Shown one piece after another: positions 44,445 to 56,480 of a stretch of 64,000 nucleotides of DNA. Numbering within the stretch: position 1 is the stretch's first letter; each line of letters starts with the position of its first letter. The notes beneath the pieces were generated by a model, which was not told where the DNA came from, did not search any database, and worked only from the letters and a program-made list of their open reading frames with translations. The DNA is from Lineus longissimus (Eukaryota > Nemertea > Pilidiophora > Heteronemertea > Lineidae). The DNA is taken from NCBI RefSeq assembly GCF_910592395.1, contig NC_088319.1, forward strand, positions 8,804,001 through 8,868,000, read 5' to 3'. A program made the translations under genes and the position numbers.

Positions 44445-47400
44445 AACAAGAGGCCCAAGGGCCTGGCGCTCAGCTGGATGACCTAATAACATAGGACTGA
44501 GGGTATAAAGTAGTAAATATCGGCTTTATACTACTGTTTGAAGGTCAAGAGAACACGATATACCACTAAAATTTCCAATGCAGAGCTGCCAGCTGGATGA
44601 AATATGATTGAACTAATCAGCCATGGTATGTAAATATTACAGGAGGCAACGGAAGATATCCCTAGTTCAGTATGTTGTATCAGTAGCTTTACAGAAAAAA
44701 AAGTGTCAGAGAGGATGAGACTTCTCCATGGACAACTGTGGTATGTCCAGGCTGGGTTGTACAGCATAAGGATACAAAATGCTGTCTGTAATTGAGAGGT
44801 ATCCTGATTTAACAGAGGTCAAAATAAATAGAAATTACCAGTTTGGGACTAGCACCACTTTCTTTTTTTTAATAAGGTAGAGATTACAGGAGTCAACAAA
44901 ATTAATTTTATTGAGAGAAATTGACCTGTCCTCTCAGCGATAAAAATCTAATGCAATAAAGGAGCAATATCGAAGAGACAAATTAATCAAACCAATTGTC
45001 CACAGATTCGGACCCTGAAATGGCACGATGTATGCGTGCATATAAAAGTATATCAATTGGTCCCATAGAGATGATGAGGCAATGTCAATATGCCTTGTTC
45101 CTTAGTCAGCAATATGCCCCTTTTTATACGGAGAAGAAGGAGAACCCAGATAGGCCTTCACATGTCGGCTTTCAAATGGCTCGAACCAACTGTACTATCA
45201 CTACCATAACTTTAAAATGCGTGCTCCTCCTAGTCCTACATGTAGCAATGTCTCAGCCAAAAAGGCAAAGTGAGCAGCTCCTTGGTAAGGCCATGTCAGG
45301 TTCCGCGCGCCTCTTCAGATACATCAAGTATTGAAAGCTGTGGTGAGCTGAGCACATAAAAGACCATGGTCACCTTAATTTGAAAATCCCTTCATAATAA
45401 AGGGCTACCTCTGACTAAAACAGCACAATAGACCACCAATTTGATCCAGCTCCTAACTGCGGGAAAACCCAAGTCCAGCAACCAAAAGTACCAAAATACA
45501 TTTTTGTTTACATTTGAACTGCACACATGCGTTTGTTTACAATTTCATTACCCGCGAAATCTCGAAAATCAGGTGACCTGCAATCGTGGATTGAAAATAA
45601 CATTAACCTGGGTTCAGCAGGTCAGCAGGTATACCGGCTGTTCCAATCATCCCCCTACAGCCAGCTGTTCAAAAGGTAATGTTATTCACCCCACAGGGAG
45701 TGCAAGTAATTGATTAAGCCCCTGCATAACTTAACAGCAATGGCTTGGCTTCTGTGAGTGGTAAGGAGAATTGACAGTTTTTTTATGGGAGTAACATTAT
45801 TGTGTTGCTTAAAAGGTCTACCTTTTACTCATGTGAGAATCGTAGTACTAATAATAACTTCAACTTATTTTCCAGTTATGATAACACAACACGCATCTTC
45901 ATGATCATGATCTTTCTCAAACTAACTGAATGACCTAATCGCCTTGGACGCACAACCTAACCACATATCAATCCGCCCCGACGATCGACACATCCATTCG
46001 ATTCTATAACCCTCGATAAAGTTTGATAAATAAACTAGAACTGATATTTCACAGGAGCACCTGTGAATTCATGACTCCAGGGTTGTTTTGAGGGCGATAT
46101 TGTAAGAGTTGGTCTTGAGTATGGGGACGTGAAGGTCCGTGTGAGGCACCTGGGGAGAGAAGACTAGTTGAACGATGGGATCTGACACGGACACTACTAT
46201 TGATCTCATTATATGAATACAATTTAATTACAAAAAAGTGAAAACAGATCATATCATATTCCTTGGCATAAATTAAAATAGGAGTGCGGGAACAAGGTTT
46301 TTTAGCAGGAGGAAAGCGAGAACATTTTGCGCCGTCGTATTCCGATTTGGCTGGTTAGTGGTGAAATCTGCTTTTAATTTTGCAAATTAACATATTCGTT
46401 TTTCTAGTTCTAACGTTGTCTGAATTAAAGATGCTTTCCCAATGCTTGACTGGTCTGGCAAGAGACATTGCCAGGAAAACGTGACGTCATTTTGGCCATT
46501 CTTCTTACCGCACGCCCTCTCTCTCCGTAAAAGTTCCTGACATGCTGTGAAGTGGGAAGGCGCACAATGGGAACCACACTGCCGCGATGTTAATAGTTTC
46601 TATTTATAGAATTCAGCGGCAGAGATTTTAGGCACGGATAAAGTAGATTAACTCGGCTAATCTCAATGGATTTTACCCAGGAATGTTTTCAAGGCGAGAG
46701 AAACATCTGATTTAAGTACTGCGCTTATTAGATTTCATGTTCATGCCGAAGATTGGCCTAAAACGTGGACGAAAAGAGTGCATTATCGAGTGTTGGAGAG
46801 GTCACGTGATTTGACGAGAAACCTGAACAAAGTTTTCGTGCTTTTAGCTGTCAACATCAATGGCTATAATATACTCCTGCAGAATAGTAGAACTAATAGA
46901 ACTAATTTCCGAAGTTTCCAATAGTTTGAACAGAAATCAGAACATCACCCATCAGCTGGACTCAGATCTGCATAAATTACGATAAATAATGAGGTCGTCG
47001 CTTCAATTTCGCAAAGAAAGTTGACTCCATTCGAAGGTTGTTTTGACCAAATTCTGTTGAACTCATCGTTATGAGGGCATTTGAACACATTCTCGTTGAT
47101 CTTTTCTATAAACGTGTGAAGTTTCGTACCAAAATACGTTTCCGTAAAGGCTTAAAAAAGAAAATTTGTCACTTACAAAATCATCGCTCCGGTAGAAAAG
47201 GTCACCGCCATTTTCTTGATGATATGTCAGTTCGGGGCGGGAAATTTAAAGCGGGGTCATCCGGGGTCAAACAACAGTTTTGCCCACTACCGCCAACTAG
47301 TGATATAAATCGACACTAATCTATTTTATATCAAAACTTCTATATCATGAAGACCTCTTCAAGTTTATTTCAAGCTTTTATTTGCTAGAATAGAGCGGCA

Positions 47401-47630
47401 AAAAATTGTTTGGTCAATTACGCATTTTGCCACCTGGGGAGCTGAATTTGAGTCGAATCGCACTGATTTTTTCTGTAAGCACCCTTTCCTGCAGTGTTAA
47501 CATACAAGACCATATTTGAAGTGCCGCAGTTCTACGGTTACAAAATGCCCAACATGGCTGGAAGGAAGGACGGACACCAATCCATTAGCTATTTGACTAG
47601 CTCCGCTGACTTTGTCAGCTGAGCTAAAAA
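44445..47630 (+). mobile_element. Putative subfamily C hairpin-ended repeat, 3.2 kb
   Basis: At 44445 AACAAGAGGCCCAAGGGCCT makes a GGCCC-AA-GGGCC hairpin and is followed by GCTCAGCTG (44468-44476). At 47616-47624 the exact complement CAGCTGAGC stands in a second hairpin (GCTGAC-TTT-GTCAGC) followed by TAAAAA. The arrangement equals subfamilies A and B with different letters. The interior is long and lacks recognised coding; open frames at 44996-45334 and 47071-47319 have no family. Whether both ends belong to one insertion is not proven. Confidence 0.45.
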
Positions 47631-47639
47631 GTAAAATAC

Positions 47640-47778
47640 ATCTGGGCATATTGCCCAAAGCTGCCATCACACCAAGTTTTAGACATCTAGCCCTAGCGGT
47701 GAGGAAACGTGCTCCGCTAATGGACGACGACGACGGACACCACAGTGTCGTATAAGCTCCCCAGAGGTGAGCTAAAAA
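47640..47778 (+). repeat. 3' end fragment of a subfamily A repeat
   Basis: CTAGCCCTAGCGGTGAGGAA, ACGTGC, a short GACGACGACGG tract, then TATAAGCTCCCCAGAGGTGA and GCTAAAAA. It directly follows the subfamily C terminus. Confidence 0.7.
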
Positions 47779-49860
47779 TGGCAGATGAGATGGAAGTCAG
47801 CTGATGTAATATGGCTTTCTGTCCACAATACAGTGTGGATTAGTAAAAATATACAAATAGGATGTTGGGATGAACCTTCTGAAGTTATGCAACGAGGACA
47901 TTTCCACTCACTTGGTACAATTAAAGATCATGGTACGTCGAGGGCATAAACCAGATGCAGAAACTGAGAACGGAAGTTAATCGCACTTCACGCGGGGATT
48001 TTTGATCATTCATGCGAGGATCTGGATACAAGAATGTCCAAGTCACTGATACAAATGAGGGATAAATCAGATTGCCTCACAAAAATGCCAACACCCACTG
48101 CACGACGCCAAGAGTGAGACTAAACTAAGATGTCATCGAGTCCTAATGTCGATGGAAGTCTTTCAGATAATGGAACACTCTCTTACTTGTGGTAGGATCA
48201 AGTGAGTCTACATACGGTAGTAGCACTACCCCCTAGTGTGAACTACGTCTTATGGCTAGCTTTTGTTGCACAGATAATTTGTATTGACGTATTCTCTGCA
48301 CCATTTAGCAAAACCTCCAACTTCCAAGGCCCAATAATAAAATAATTTGAGCGCTAAATACATTTGACAAGTAACAGTATACACTTAGGAATTGGCTCAG
48401 TGACACCTAGTATTCATCACCCATATTCTATTAAAGCAACCAGAGAGTTGCTGGTTGCCCACTTGTTTGTTGTTTCTATCCCATTGTTGCAATGCCCTCT
48501 TTCTGCAGAGTTCTGCAGAATAATAAATAAAGGGTTTGGTAAAATCCATTTCTCAGGATAGACTCATTACATCAAAACAATAATACTGATAATAAATTAA
48601 TGAGCATTGTATTGAAGTAACTTCATTGGGTTCTATTTTTGCAAATATTTGTGTAAACCGCGAGGTTAAGCATAAAGAAGCAGTCAAAGCAACTGGTAGA
48701 ACACCCGCAGAATCGATAGATGAGCCACAGGTGAAGTACACTGTAGAATAATGAAGTAAAAGGCCGATAACAGCATTGGATTATTGGCACACTTTAGTGC
48801 ACAGTTGACATGGAAATCTCTAGTTGCAGGAGTGACAGTGAGTGTGCTCATCGTACTTGGAAGAATTGTTTGCAATGGCAAGACCAAGGAATTTTACTGT
48901 TTATAAATAGTCTGTATGTACCAGTAAATAAAAGGAAGCAATGAAATTTTTTCATAGGGCTGTATAATGTGCAACGTGTAATTCACCAATTTCTTTCATC
49001 TGACCTATTCTTTATTATAACTTTTTCAGCCTGACCCATCCTCTGGGATCCATCCCTCAATCAGAACAAAGCTTTTCCCCCTGTAATGGGTTCAGAAGAG
49101 GTGATAATCACTTACTTGAAAAGTGTTTGGAAGAGAAGATTGGCTGACCACCGAGCAAATTATTACATATTTCAGCAGGCTGCCAGCCAAACAGAAATGT
49201 TGCCATCTTACTGATGATGTAATTGTAATCAAGGAAGATCACGAAGTAGCAGTTAGGGATCTCATCAACAGACGAAGCCTCCAGAAAAAATTTAATGAAG
49301 CGGGCTTGTAAAGCACATAGGCAACAAGATCTTTTACCTCAAGACAGTAAATCTGCCCTTCAACAGAGACCCAATTATTTTAGTGTTGGTCAGAAAAAAT
49401 GTATGTTGTAAGAATGTAAAAGGAATGGGTGGCTTCTTTAATACTGCAGCATGTTTTTTTCTTCTTCTGGTTCATTAGTAAACATCCTTTCGATGCTAAT
49501 TAATGTGTGCAGGTTGTGTTCACACGCTACATACTTCATAGACAGCGTGCATTTGATTGAGCTACCACACATCATGCTTTATTCTTTGTAATTAGATCAC
49601 AAGGTGACAAACAACTCAATGAACTGCAGTAGCTTGGTAATGTGATGCACAGTGAAGATAATTAAACGATACATTTGGTTTCAATTAGGAGAGCAACGGA
49701 CATTAAATTTTCTCCACCAGGTAATTAACTGAACTTAGTGTCTAATTATGTTCATCAATTACGCAAATGTCACACCTGTTTGGTCTAATCGACTACCTAA
49801 GTGAACACGGGAAGTCATTTTTTTTGTTTATTGTCCGTAATTGCAAGGTGATTGGACCAA
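47779..49860. other. No gene recognised; one unsupported short ORF
   Basis: AT-rich DNA. The frame at 49123-49311 (62 codons) reads DWLTTEQIITYFSRLPAKQK and ends in a basic helix-like stretch; it might be an exon, but no splice pair or family supports it. Confidence 0.35.
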
Positions 49861-50025
49861 AAAGTCACCATGGCCGTGTCCGCAATTCGGAGTAGAGAGG
49901 TGTCCGCCCTACTGAGGTTTTGGTTAAAGCAAATGACTTAGAAAAAAATCGGGACTGAAGGAACATGTCTTTAATGCGGAGGTGTCTGCCTGGCAGAGGT
50001 GTCCCGAAGGGGAGGTTCTACTGTA
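49860..50025 (-). repeat. Right end of a Tigger-like MITE
   Basis: The plus strand ends GAAGGGGAGGTTCTACTG followed by TA, the complement of a Tigger-type start CAGTAGAACCTCCCC. GTGTCCGC and GGTGTCTGCC motifs repeat inside. The left end was not found; the palindrome at 50026 starts directly at its TA. Confidence 0.5.
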
Positions 50026-50641
50026 TATCAAAGTTTGAAATTTGAGCAATTTTTAGTCTTAATTAACCATCTTAACACAAAAGAGGCCGCCACAAAACCC
50101 CATACTAACTGTAACTTGTAATCCTGATATTTTGACTAATTCGGACACCGACTTGTTAACATGTCATTAGAGCCAAACTACCTGGTAGAATTGCAAACCA
50201 GATTCTGGTCATTCACAACCATTTTCTCTGTCAAGCTTACCAATTCAATCAAACAAACTTATATCAGACTTTTTGAACATTTCACCGCACATAAATTTTA
50301 ATCGGGTCAATTCTCCCGCCGTAGCTGCGCATGCAAATAGAGTGTTTTCCGGATGGTGGCGTGTTGACCCGATTCAAATTTATATGAGATAAAAAATTCA
50401 AAAAGTCGGATATAACTTAAGTTTGTTTGATCGAATCTAATCTTGGTAAGCTTGATAAAGACAAAGGTTGTGAAGCATAATGGTTTTTGAAATTCAACCA
50501 CAGTTATGGCTCTTACGACATGTTTACAAGTGTGGGACGGTTTTGGATTACAAGTTAGATTTACAGGCTGTTAGATTTACAGGCTTTTGTAGTAAGATGG
50601 CTAATTAAGACAAAAGATTGCTGAAATTTCAAACTTTGATA
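50026..50641. mobile_element. 616-bp near-complete palindrome (long-TIR or foldback element)
   Basis: The left arm from TATCAAAGTTTGAAATTT (50026) through TCTTAATTAACCATCTT, CAAGCTTACCAATTCAATCA and AATCGGGTCAA (about 50316) is mirrored by the right arm from TTGACCCGATT (about 50373) to AAATTTCAAACTTTGATA (50641). Arms of almost 290 bp leave only about 50 bp in the centre. The arms differ by scattered substitutions. No coding sequence. Confidence 0.85.
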
Positions 50642-51865
50642 ATATATTTATGTACTGTTGGGGTCATAAGTTGTGTCTGAATTAACATATCCCGAGAAGT
50701 CTGGTTCTGGCCTTCACTCTCTTGACTCTCTTGTTGTATGGGGTATGATAGGTATGGAATTTTTTTATTTCTTGTTAACCCTTTGGGTGCCTTATAGAGG
50801 TATGACGTACGTCCACTTTTTGGTAATAATTATGTGTGCCATATTGACGTTTGACGTATGTCCACATTTCATGTATGTAGTGTGCCAAGGTTTATCGTTA
50901 TTCCCATTGATTTGGACGTTCCACTACATCCCTACACACGGGTAATTCTAAAATATAGTTAGATTAAAAATTCTCAGATGGCAGCACTGGGACGACATAG
51001 ATGACTTGAACTCCAAATTCAAAAAGTGAAAAATGGTAGCCTGGATTGTTCTAGTAGCTATGGTTTTCTGCGTAGGCATGATATATAATACTAGATTTGA
51101 GGGTGAGGGGTGAAAGGATGTCTCGTGGGGTATCCCTAGGGAGGTGCCCTGAGGGTCTCGGGGTGGTCAGGGGTCGGAGCTGGACTGTGATTGTAATCAT
51201 GCTGTTTTACTTTTAGGGCCTACAGCATCAAGCAGCACTACACTAGCCAAAGGCCAAATATGTATATGATAATCACTATTATGGTTTATAGGGTCTTATT
51301 TACAATATGCTTGCCATACTAGCAATAGTATAACAACTTTAAGAAAATTAAATTTCCTTAAGAAGCCTCGGCACAGGGGTTACATAAGCGGCCGGCACCC
51401 AAAGGGTTAATTAGCAGTTTTTGCCTCAAATCCCTGTGATATACTCCTAGGTGGAGAGAAGCAAGTAGGGAAAAGTGCCTCGCTCAAGGACACTAATGGT
51501 GTGTTCACACTGGATGCGAATTGAAACCGAATTCCGTAGAGCGCTCTCCGGAATACGAATTGGTTAATCCAGTTTCAGAACGGTCGCGTCACACTGGCCC
51601 GAATACGCATTCAAATCAGTTTAAAACGCGCCACACTCAATGCGTACTAACATCAAGCATTCAATTTCAATCTGCAGATCCTGCAAGAAGCAAATTCTCA
51701 ACTACTAGTACATGTACATACATACATAAAAAAATACAAGAACAGTTTCATTCAGCATACATTCCTAGGCCATTTATCATTCAATCTTTGGTCGCTGTTT
51801 TAATCGCGTCAGACTGGCCAACTGCCGAAGACGTTTTGAAAACCCCGCACTAAGTTAGTGACTTA
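50642..51865. other. No gene recognised; possible MITE end near 51500
   Basis: AATGGTGTGTTCACACTGGA near 51498 with GAATTG/GAATACG motifs looks like the start of another MITE, but no matching right end was found before the Harbinger MITE at 51866. Confidence 0.35.
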
Positions 51866-52493
51866 GGCTGATGTTACATAGGAATGAGCTACTCACGCCA
51901 CATTTTTCATCAACTCACGGCTCATTTTCACGTGTCACTCCTCATTTGTCACGAGTGACCGCGGCGGTTTACATACAGATCATTTTTCGCTCGTTCATTT
52001 GTCACTTGGGTTTTCTTGGCGACGCACATGGACTCAGAAGAAGAAGAGATGGCAGCCATGCTGCTCCTGATGGAGAATAGAAAACGAAAGCGGAGGCGAC
52101 GGACGAGAACAATGTGGTACATAAAAGTGCTGCATTTTTGCATTTTTTGTTTCTCATTTCCAATCGAAATTAGCTATTGTATTAATGTGTAAACTAATGA
52201 AAATGCCGGAAAGTAGCTTTACTCACAGTTTCGAAGGCGATATCACTACAAATGCACATGGACGTCCACTTTCTTTGCCAGCTCATTTCACAAAGAATGA
52301 ACATGTCCATTCATCGCCTCACGCGTAAAATGACATGAAATGACGTGAGGCGACGAATGCGGGCAAAACTTACAAAATTCACTTCAATGAGAACAGGTCA
52401 ATAGGTTTTCCAATGTCCATTCATCAGCTCACGAATGACAAGTGACAAATGAGTCGTGAGTCGATGAAACGTGAGGTCTATGTAACTTCAGCC
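51866..52493 (+). mobile_element. Harbinger MITE, 628 bp, copy 2
   Basis: Same length as and nearly identical to 20835-21462, in opposite orientation. Ends GGCTGATGTTACATAG and the complement of GGCTGAAGTTACATAG. Flanks are TTA (51863-51865) and TAA (52494-52496), so one flank base differs from a perfect TWA duplication. It carries the transposase N-terminal exon on the plus strand. Confidence 0.9.
52028..52192 (+). pseudogene. N-terminal transposase exon kept in MITE copy 2
   Basis: 54 codons from ATG 52028 (MDSEEEEMAAMLLLME, then NRKRKRRRRTRTMWY) ending at TAA 52190-52192. The other copy has Leu where this one has Met at residue 15. The last part after the basic stretch is probably intron or deletion-joined sequence rather than true coding. 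Confidence 0.6.
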
Positions 52494-52663
52494 TAAGTCA
52501 CATGACCTCATGACGTCACAACATGAACAGGTCAGATCGTCGAATATTTTCCTATTCGCTCTAGGAAGAAGCTATATCCGCAGTAGTTCGCGTATGCTCA
52601 GGAAAATCTAATGAATATTAAATAAGGTCTAAAAATAGTTTTAGGAATACAATTATTATTACG

Positions 52664-53017
52664 TCAGCGATGGACTTTCCTGGTTGGACTTAGGAAATTT
52701 ATGATGAAATGACTAGGACTGTGGACTTGGGGGGGGGCCGTCCCTTCCCTTACTTCGAGATTTTTTCCAAATGTGCTGGAAGACCGCCAACGGCAGACGA
52801 ATTTGGAGTTGGTTTTCGAAGTTGTGTTCCGGCGGAGCATCAGGAGGAGAAGATGATCCACCGGCTGGTGACCTCTCGACTCGAACTTTATGGTGACTGC
52901 CCGGTTCTTTGATAGGGTCAGGCCACAGAAAACCCCAACACCTTCAGTTTTGCTGGTGTTGCCGCAAAACATCGCAGCACAACGCCACCCGACAACCCTT
53001 TTCTTCTTCTTCTCCAT
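52664..53017 (-). pseudogene. Possible THAP-domain remnant
   Basis: From 53017 the minus strand starts with a Lys-rich Met segment and RVVGWRCAAMFCGNTSKTEG, which looks like the first half of a THAP zinc finger (C-x4-C, then Asn-Thr-Ser-Lys). The continuation typical of THAP (VFLWP) is in another frame, and the later Trp and C-x2-H parts are not found. THAP domains occur in P-element-like and Harbinger-related transposons and in domesticated proteins. Either a broken exon or chance resemblance is possible. Confidence 0.35.
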
Positions 53018-53929
53018 AATCTTCAGTTCTTATCGTGTATATATTGTGTAAGGACAGGATGGAATGTCAATGGTCAATGGCAGTTGTAAATAAAGTTGTA
53101 AATAAAAGATTTTTATGAGTTTTTTTCGCGGGAATGTAAACCACGGCGACCGCGAAAATGTTCATGTTGTGACGTCATCAACGAAAACGTCGTCGGCGTA
53201 GCGCGATTTCAACGGCATCGAAACAGGCCGTCCGGGCGGGATTAAAACCATCAATTTCTAGAAAATGTGCATTTCGATTCGAAAACCTTACCAATTTATG
53301 AGAAAGTGATGTAGTCATTTGTCAAAAACAGCTAAAACATTATATGGTGAAATTTGACACGAGTTACCCTTTAAATCATCAGCAATACAATATTCTAAAT
53401 GAATTAGAGTTATTTGAGCACATTCAAATTTTTCACTAAATTGACCAAAAATGTAGTGTAAATGGAGGCAAGACCACCATTGATTTTTTATGCCTTTTAG
53501 CAGTTAAATTGTCAATGTTTGACCGCGACGCATCAAATACTGCATGGGGTTGTGAATCTGAAATTTTGATATGATATTCTGGACAGTCGGGCAAATAAAT
53601 GGTGAAAAGTAAACTGGTAGTTGACCACGGAATTTTTTGATAATCGACAAATTGGACAGACATTGATATTTCCACTCTTTTCAGCCAACTGGCAGAAAAA
53701 TCTCAAAACAAGCCCCCTATTGCCAAATTAGCAAATTTCAAAATTAATTTTTTCATCAAACAATTTCTTTATATCTGTAGAATTGCCACAGCAAATATTT
53801 TTCAATACCTCTCCAAATATGTACTTGAGAGTTAAAAACATACTCGCGTCTAAACTTAATTGATAGGTCTCGACCCTCCAACCTATGAATATTCATTGTT
53901 GGTATTGTCTTGTATTATGGGAGCACGTA
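53018..53929. other. No gene recognised
   Basis: AT-rich DNA with polyadenylation-like TAAATAAAGTTGTAAATAAA (53086-53106) and no convincing coding region. Confidence 0.4.
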
Positions 53930-54425
53930 GGGAGCATCCATTAAGTATGTACGCACTGAGGGAGGGGGTCTATGAAAAACCGTACACTATGCGTACAGGG
54001 GGAAAAGGGGGGTATATAGTCTTGTGTACGTGCGCAACCCAAGAACCATTTTCTGAACAAATTAGAAAATGCTTAAAAATGATGGATTACCGTGATAATC
54101 AAGGGAATCATACTGATATTGCTCATGAGGCTGGAACTTACACGAGATAAACTTGACTGGGTTCTGATGACACTCCACTACAAGGCTTATAGCTGTTTCC
54201 AGCGCCATTTTCCCACTTGCGAATGTCAGCATTTAATGCGCAGTCCGCCTGCCGCTCCAACTGTGGCGCAGCAGGAAGGAAATAGGCAATTCATTGAGTA
54301 ATAAAGTGGTCTCTAGGCGTACGCTCGTATAGTAGGGGGAGAAGGTTTGAGGCAATGCGTACAAGGTGCATACAGGGGGAGGGGATCTAAAAATCGGCAT
54401 TTCACTTAGCCCAATGGATGCTCCC
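53930..54425. mobile_element. MITE, 496 bp, GTA duplication
   Basis: Left end GGGAGCATCCATTAAGTATG and the complement of the right end GGGAGCATCCATTGGGCTAA are inverted, each flanked by GTA. Inner sequences also mirror (GTACGCACTGAGGGAGGGGG against the complement of GCATACAGGGGGAGGGGATC). The superfamily is not assigned. Confidence 0.7.
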
Positions 54426-55082
54426 GTAGACGCAAACCTATAATAACCAATCGCACATTGATGCATGCAGGGCGTGGTACTAGTAACTGGTCTATAGACA
54501 CCGAAGGTATGCTGTATATATAAATAATTGCACATTTGAACAATGCGGCGAACATATTTTGAGATAAAAATAATGTTTGATGACCAAAAATTAGCCGTTG
54601 GAGGGGGGGGGGGGCGGCGCTTGGATCCGCGCCTGTTCATGCTGTATAAAGCTGTACCGTACCCCATATGATATAGGCCTAGAGACGGGTCATACTAATT
54701 CCCGACCTACCCCGACTTTTCCCGACCTTTACCGACTTGTGGAAAATGCTGCCAAAATATAGTGTTTCTATCATCAGAATATTTATATTTGTACTGTTTA
54801 CATACACATACAGCACGTCTGTTAATTTCAAGACTTTTGAACGATGCTAAGTTGAGCAAATCAACTCCAATAATTACATCTATTGACCGACCGCAATTTT
54901 CTGCAGGTCGGCAATCTTTGTTAGTTGTGGTTGTCGCTTCTTGTAAACTGTACATGCATATGCTCGTGTCCGGCCTTGTCTGAACCCAGCATTAATGGCA
55001 GGAAAATAGCACGTGGCTGGCTTTGGCGCTAGTTGTAATGGAATTTTTAAACTATTTTAAAACTTTTCGTTTCGAGATATTA

Positions 55083-55509
55083 GTCGTACTTCCACCTATC
55101 AAATCCCCGTGTCTTTTGCGCTTACACCTATGAATTGCCGTGTCTAAATACACCCGTGTGTCAAATCCCCGTGTCTATTAGCCCCATCGAGCTCGATGGG
55201 GCTAATCAGGGGCTAATTTAGACCCGTGTTCAACACAGGTTTTTTGATAGGTGGAATCTGAATAGACACGGCAATTGCAAGTTCTAAGATCCGGCGACAG
55301 GTGGCGCGGTGTTGTTGCCTCGGTATTGCGCCCCCTCCAACGGGAAAGAAACACAGGAGAACTCCCTACCTACAGCACACCTGTCGCCGGGGCTATTAAC
55401 CATTATCTAACACAACTGATAGGTGTAAGTGCGCCGCGGGTTTTATGACACACGGCGAAGACACGGGTCTTGAAAAAACACGGGGTTTTATGATAGGTGG
55501 AACTACGAC
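55083..55509. mobile_element. MITE, 427 bp, TA duplication
   Basis: GTCGTACTTCCACCTATCAA at the left and the complement of GTCGTAGTTCCACCTATCAT at the right are inverted, with TA on both flanks. CCCGTGTCTA-type words repeat inside both ends. A perfect 30-bp palindrome lies inside (55177-55206). Confidence 0.7.
55177..55206. repeat. Perfect 30-bp palindrome
   Basis: ATTAGCCCCATCGAG is followed directly by its exact reverse complement, with no spacer and a GAGCTC centre. Confidence 0.95.
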
Positions 55510-55602
55510 TATCATCAGACTTTGAACAAGATTCTTTCCCATGTGAATTCATACCCAAAGTCATAAAAAATATAAAGTTCTCTTATTGACTTCAACGTTG
55601 GT

Positions 55603-56480
55603 TTAGTGTCATGACACCTTCGCTCCCTTCCACTCACGAAAGTGATGAGATCTCGGATGAGATGTCGAAGTGGTCAGCAATTAGTGTCATGACACCTCTT
55701 CCTCCCTTCTACTCACTAATATAAAGTGATGAGATAATGAAATGGTCCACAATTAGTGTCATGACACCTCTCCCTCCCTTTTACTGACGAAAGTGATGAA
55801 ATGGTCAAAAATTAGGTTACAGGAAAATTCGTCCCCGGATAATTTGTCCCCGGAAAATTCGTCCCCAAGGAAAATTCGTCCCGGGAAAATTCGTCCCCAA
55901 GAATAATTCGTCCCCAGAAAATTTGTCCCCGAGGATAATTTGTCCCTGGAAAGTTCGTCCACGAGGATAATTCGTCCCCAGAAAATTTTACAAAGTTGAA
56001 AGTTTCTGACTTTACTTTCTAAGACCTCCACCTACTATGAAAAGAGTGGAGTAGGTAACTAGCTAGTAGCGTAGTCAATAGAGATATAACACTGAATGTG
56101 AAAAGTCGAAAGTAGTAAGTAGTAGTTATTACTGGAAAGTAATGTCAGAAACTTTCAACTTTTGTTTCATTTTCCGGGGACGAATTATCGTCGGGGACGA
56201 ATTTCCCAGGGACGAATTATCCTAGGGGACATATTTTCCGGGGACAAATATTCTGGGGACAAAATTTTCCTCAGGGACGAATTTTCCAGGGACAAATTAT
56301 CCTCGGGGACGAATTATCCGGGGACAAATTTTCCTAGGGGACAAATTTTCCGGGGACGAGTTTTCCGAGGACGAATTTTCCTAGAGCCCAACAATTAGTG
56401 TCATGACACCTCTCCCTCCCTTAGTTTTACTCACGAAAGTGATGAGATGAAGCGGTTTTCAACAATTGGTGTTACCAGAC
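55603..56480 (+). repeat. Palindromic minisatellite, units of about 60-78 bp, split by an insertion
   Basis: Units start TTAGTGTCATGACACC at 55603, 55681, 55754 and 56395, with YCCCTCCCTT and CACGAAAGTGATGAGAT following; a degenerate TTGGTGTTACC is at about 56466. Each contains the exact 12-bp palindrome GTGTCATGACAC. The foldback element at about 55816-56389 sits between the third and fourth units. Confidence 0.85.
55816..56389. mobile_element. Foldback-like element built from 15-bp units
   Basis: The left array (55823-55985) repeats GGAAAATTCGTCCCC-type words; the right array (56172-56384) repeats the complement (GGGGACGAATTTTCC) about a dozen times. Just inside, AAAGTTGAAAGTTTCTGAC (55991) mirrors GTCAGAAACTTTCAACTTT (56144-56162). 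The centre is unique and non-coding. Open frames over both arrays are products of the repeats. Confidence 0.8.

Noticed and set aside
54233-54667. 144-codon minus-strand ORF
   Set aside because: It crosses the right end of the MITE at 53930-54425 and a G-run, and has no motif.
55759-56398. Open frames over the foldback arrays reading SRDKLSSGTN-like repeats
   Set aside because: The 15-bp unit is a multiple of three, so repeats stay open by construction; the two arrays are complementary.
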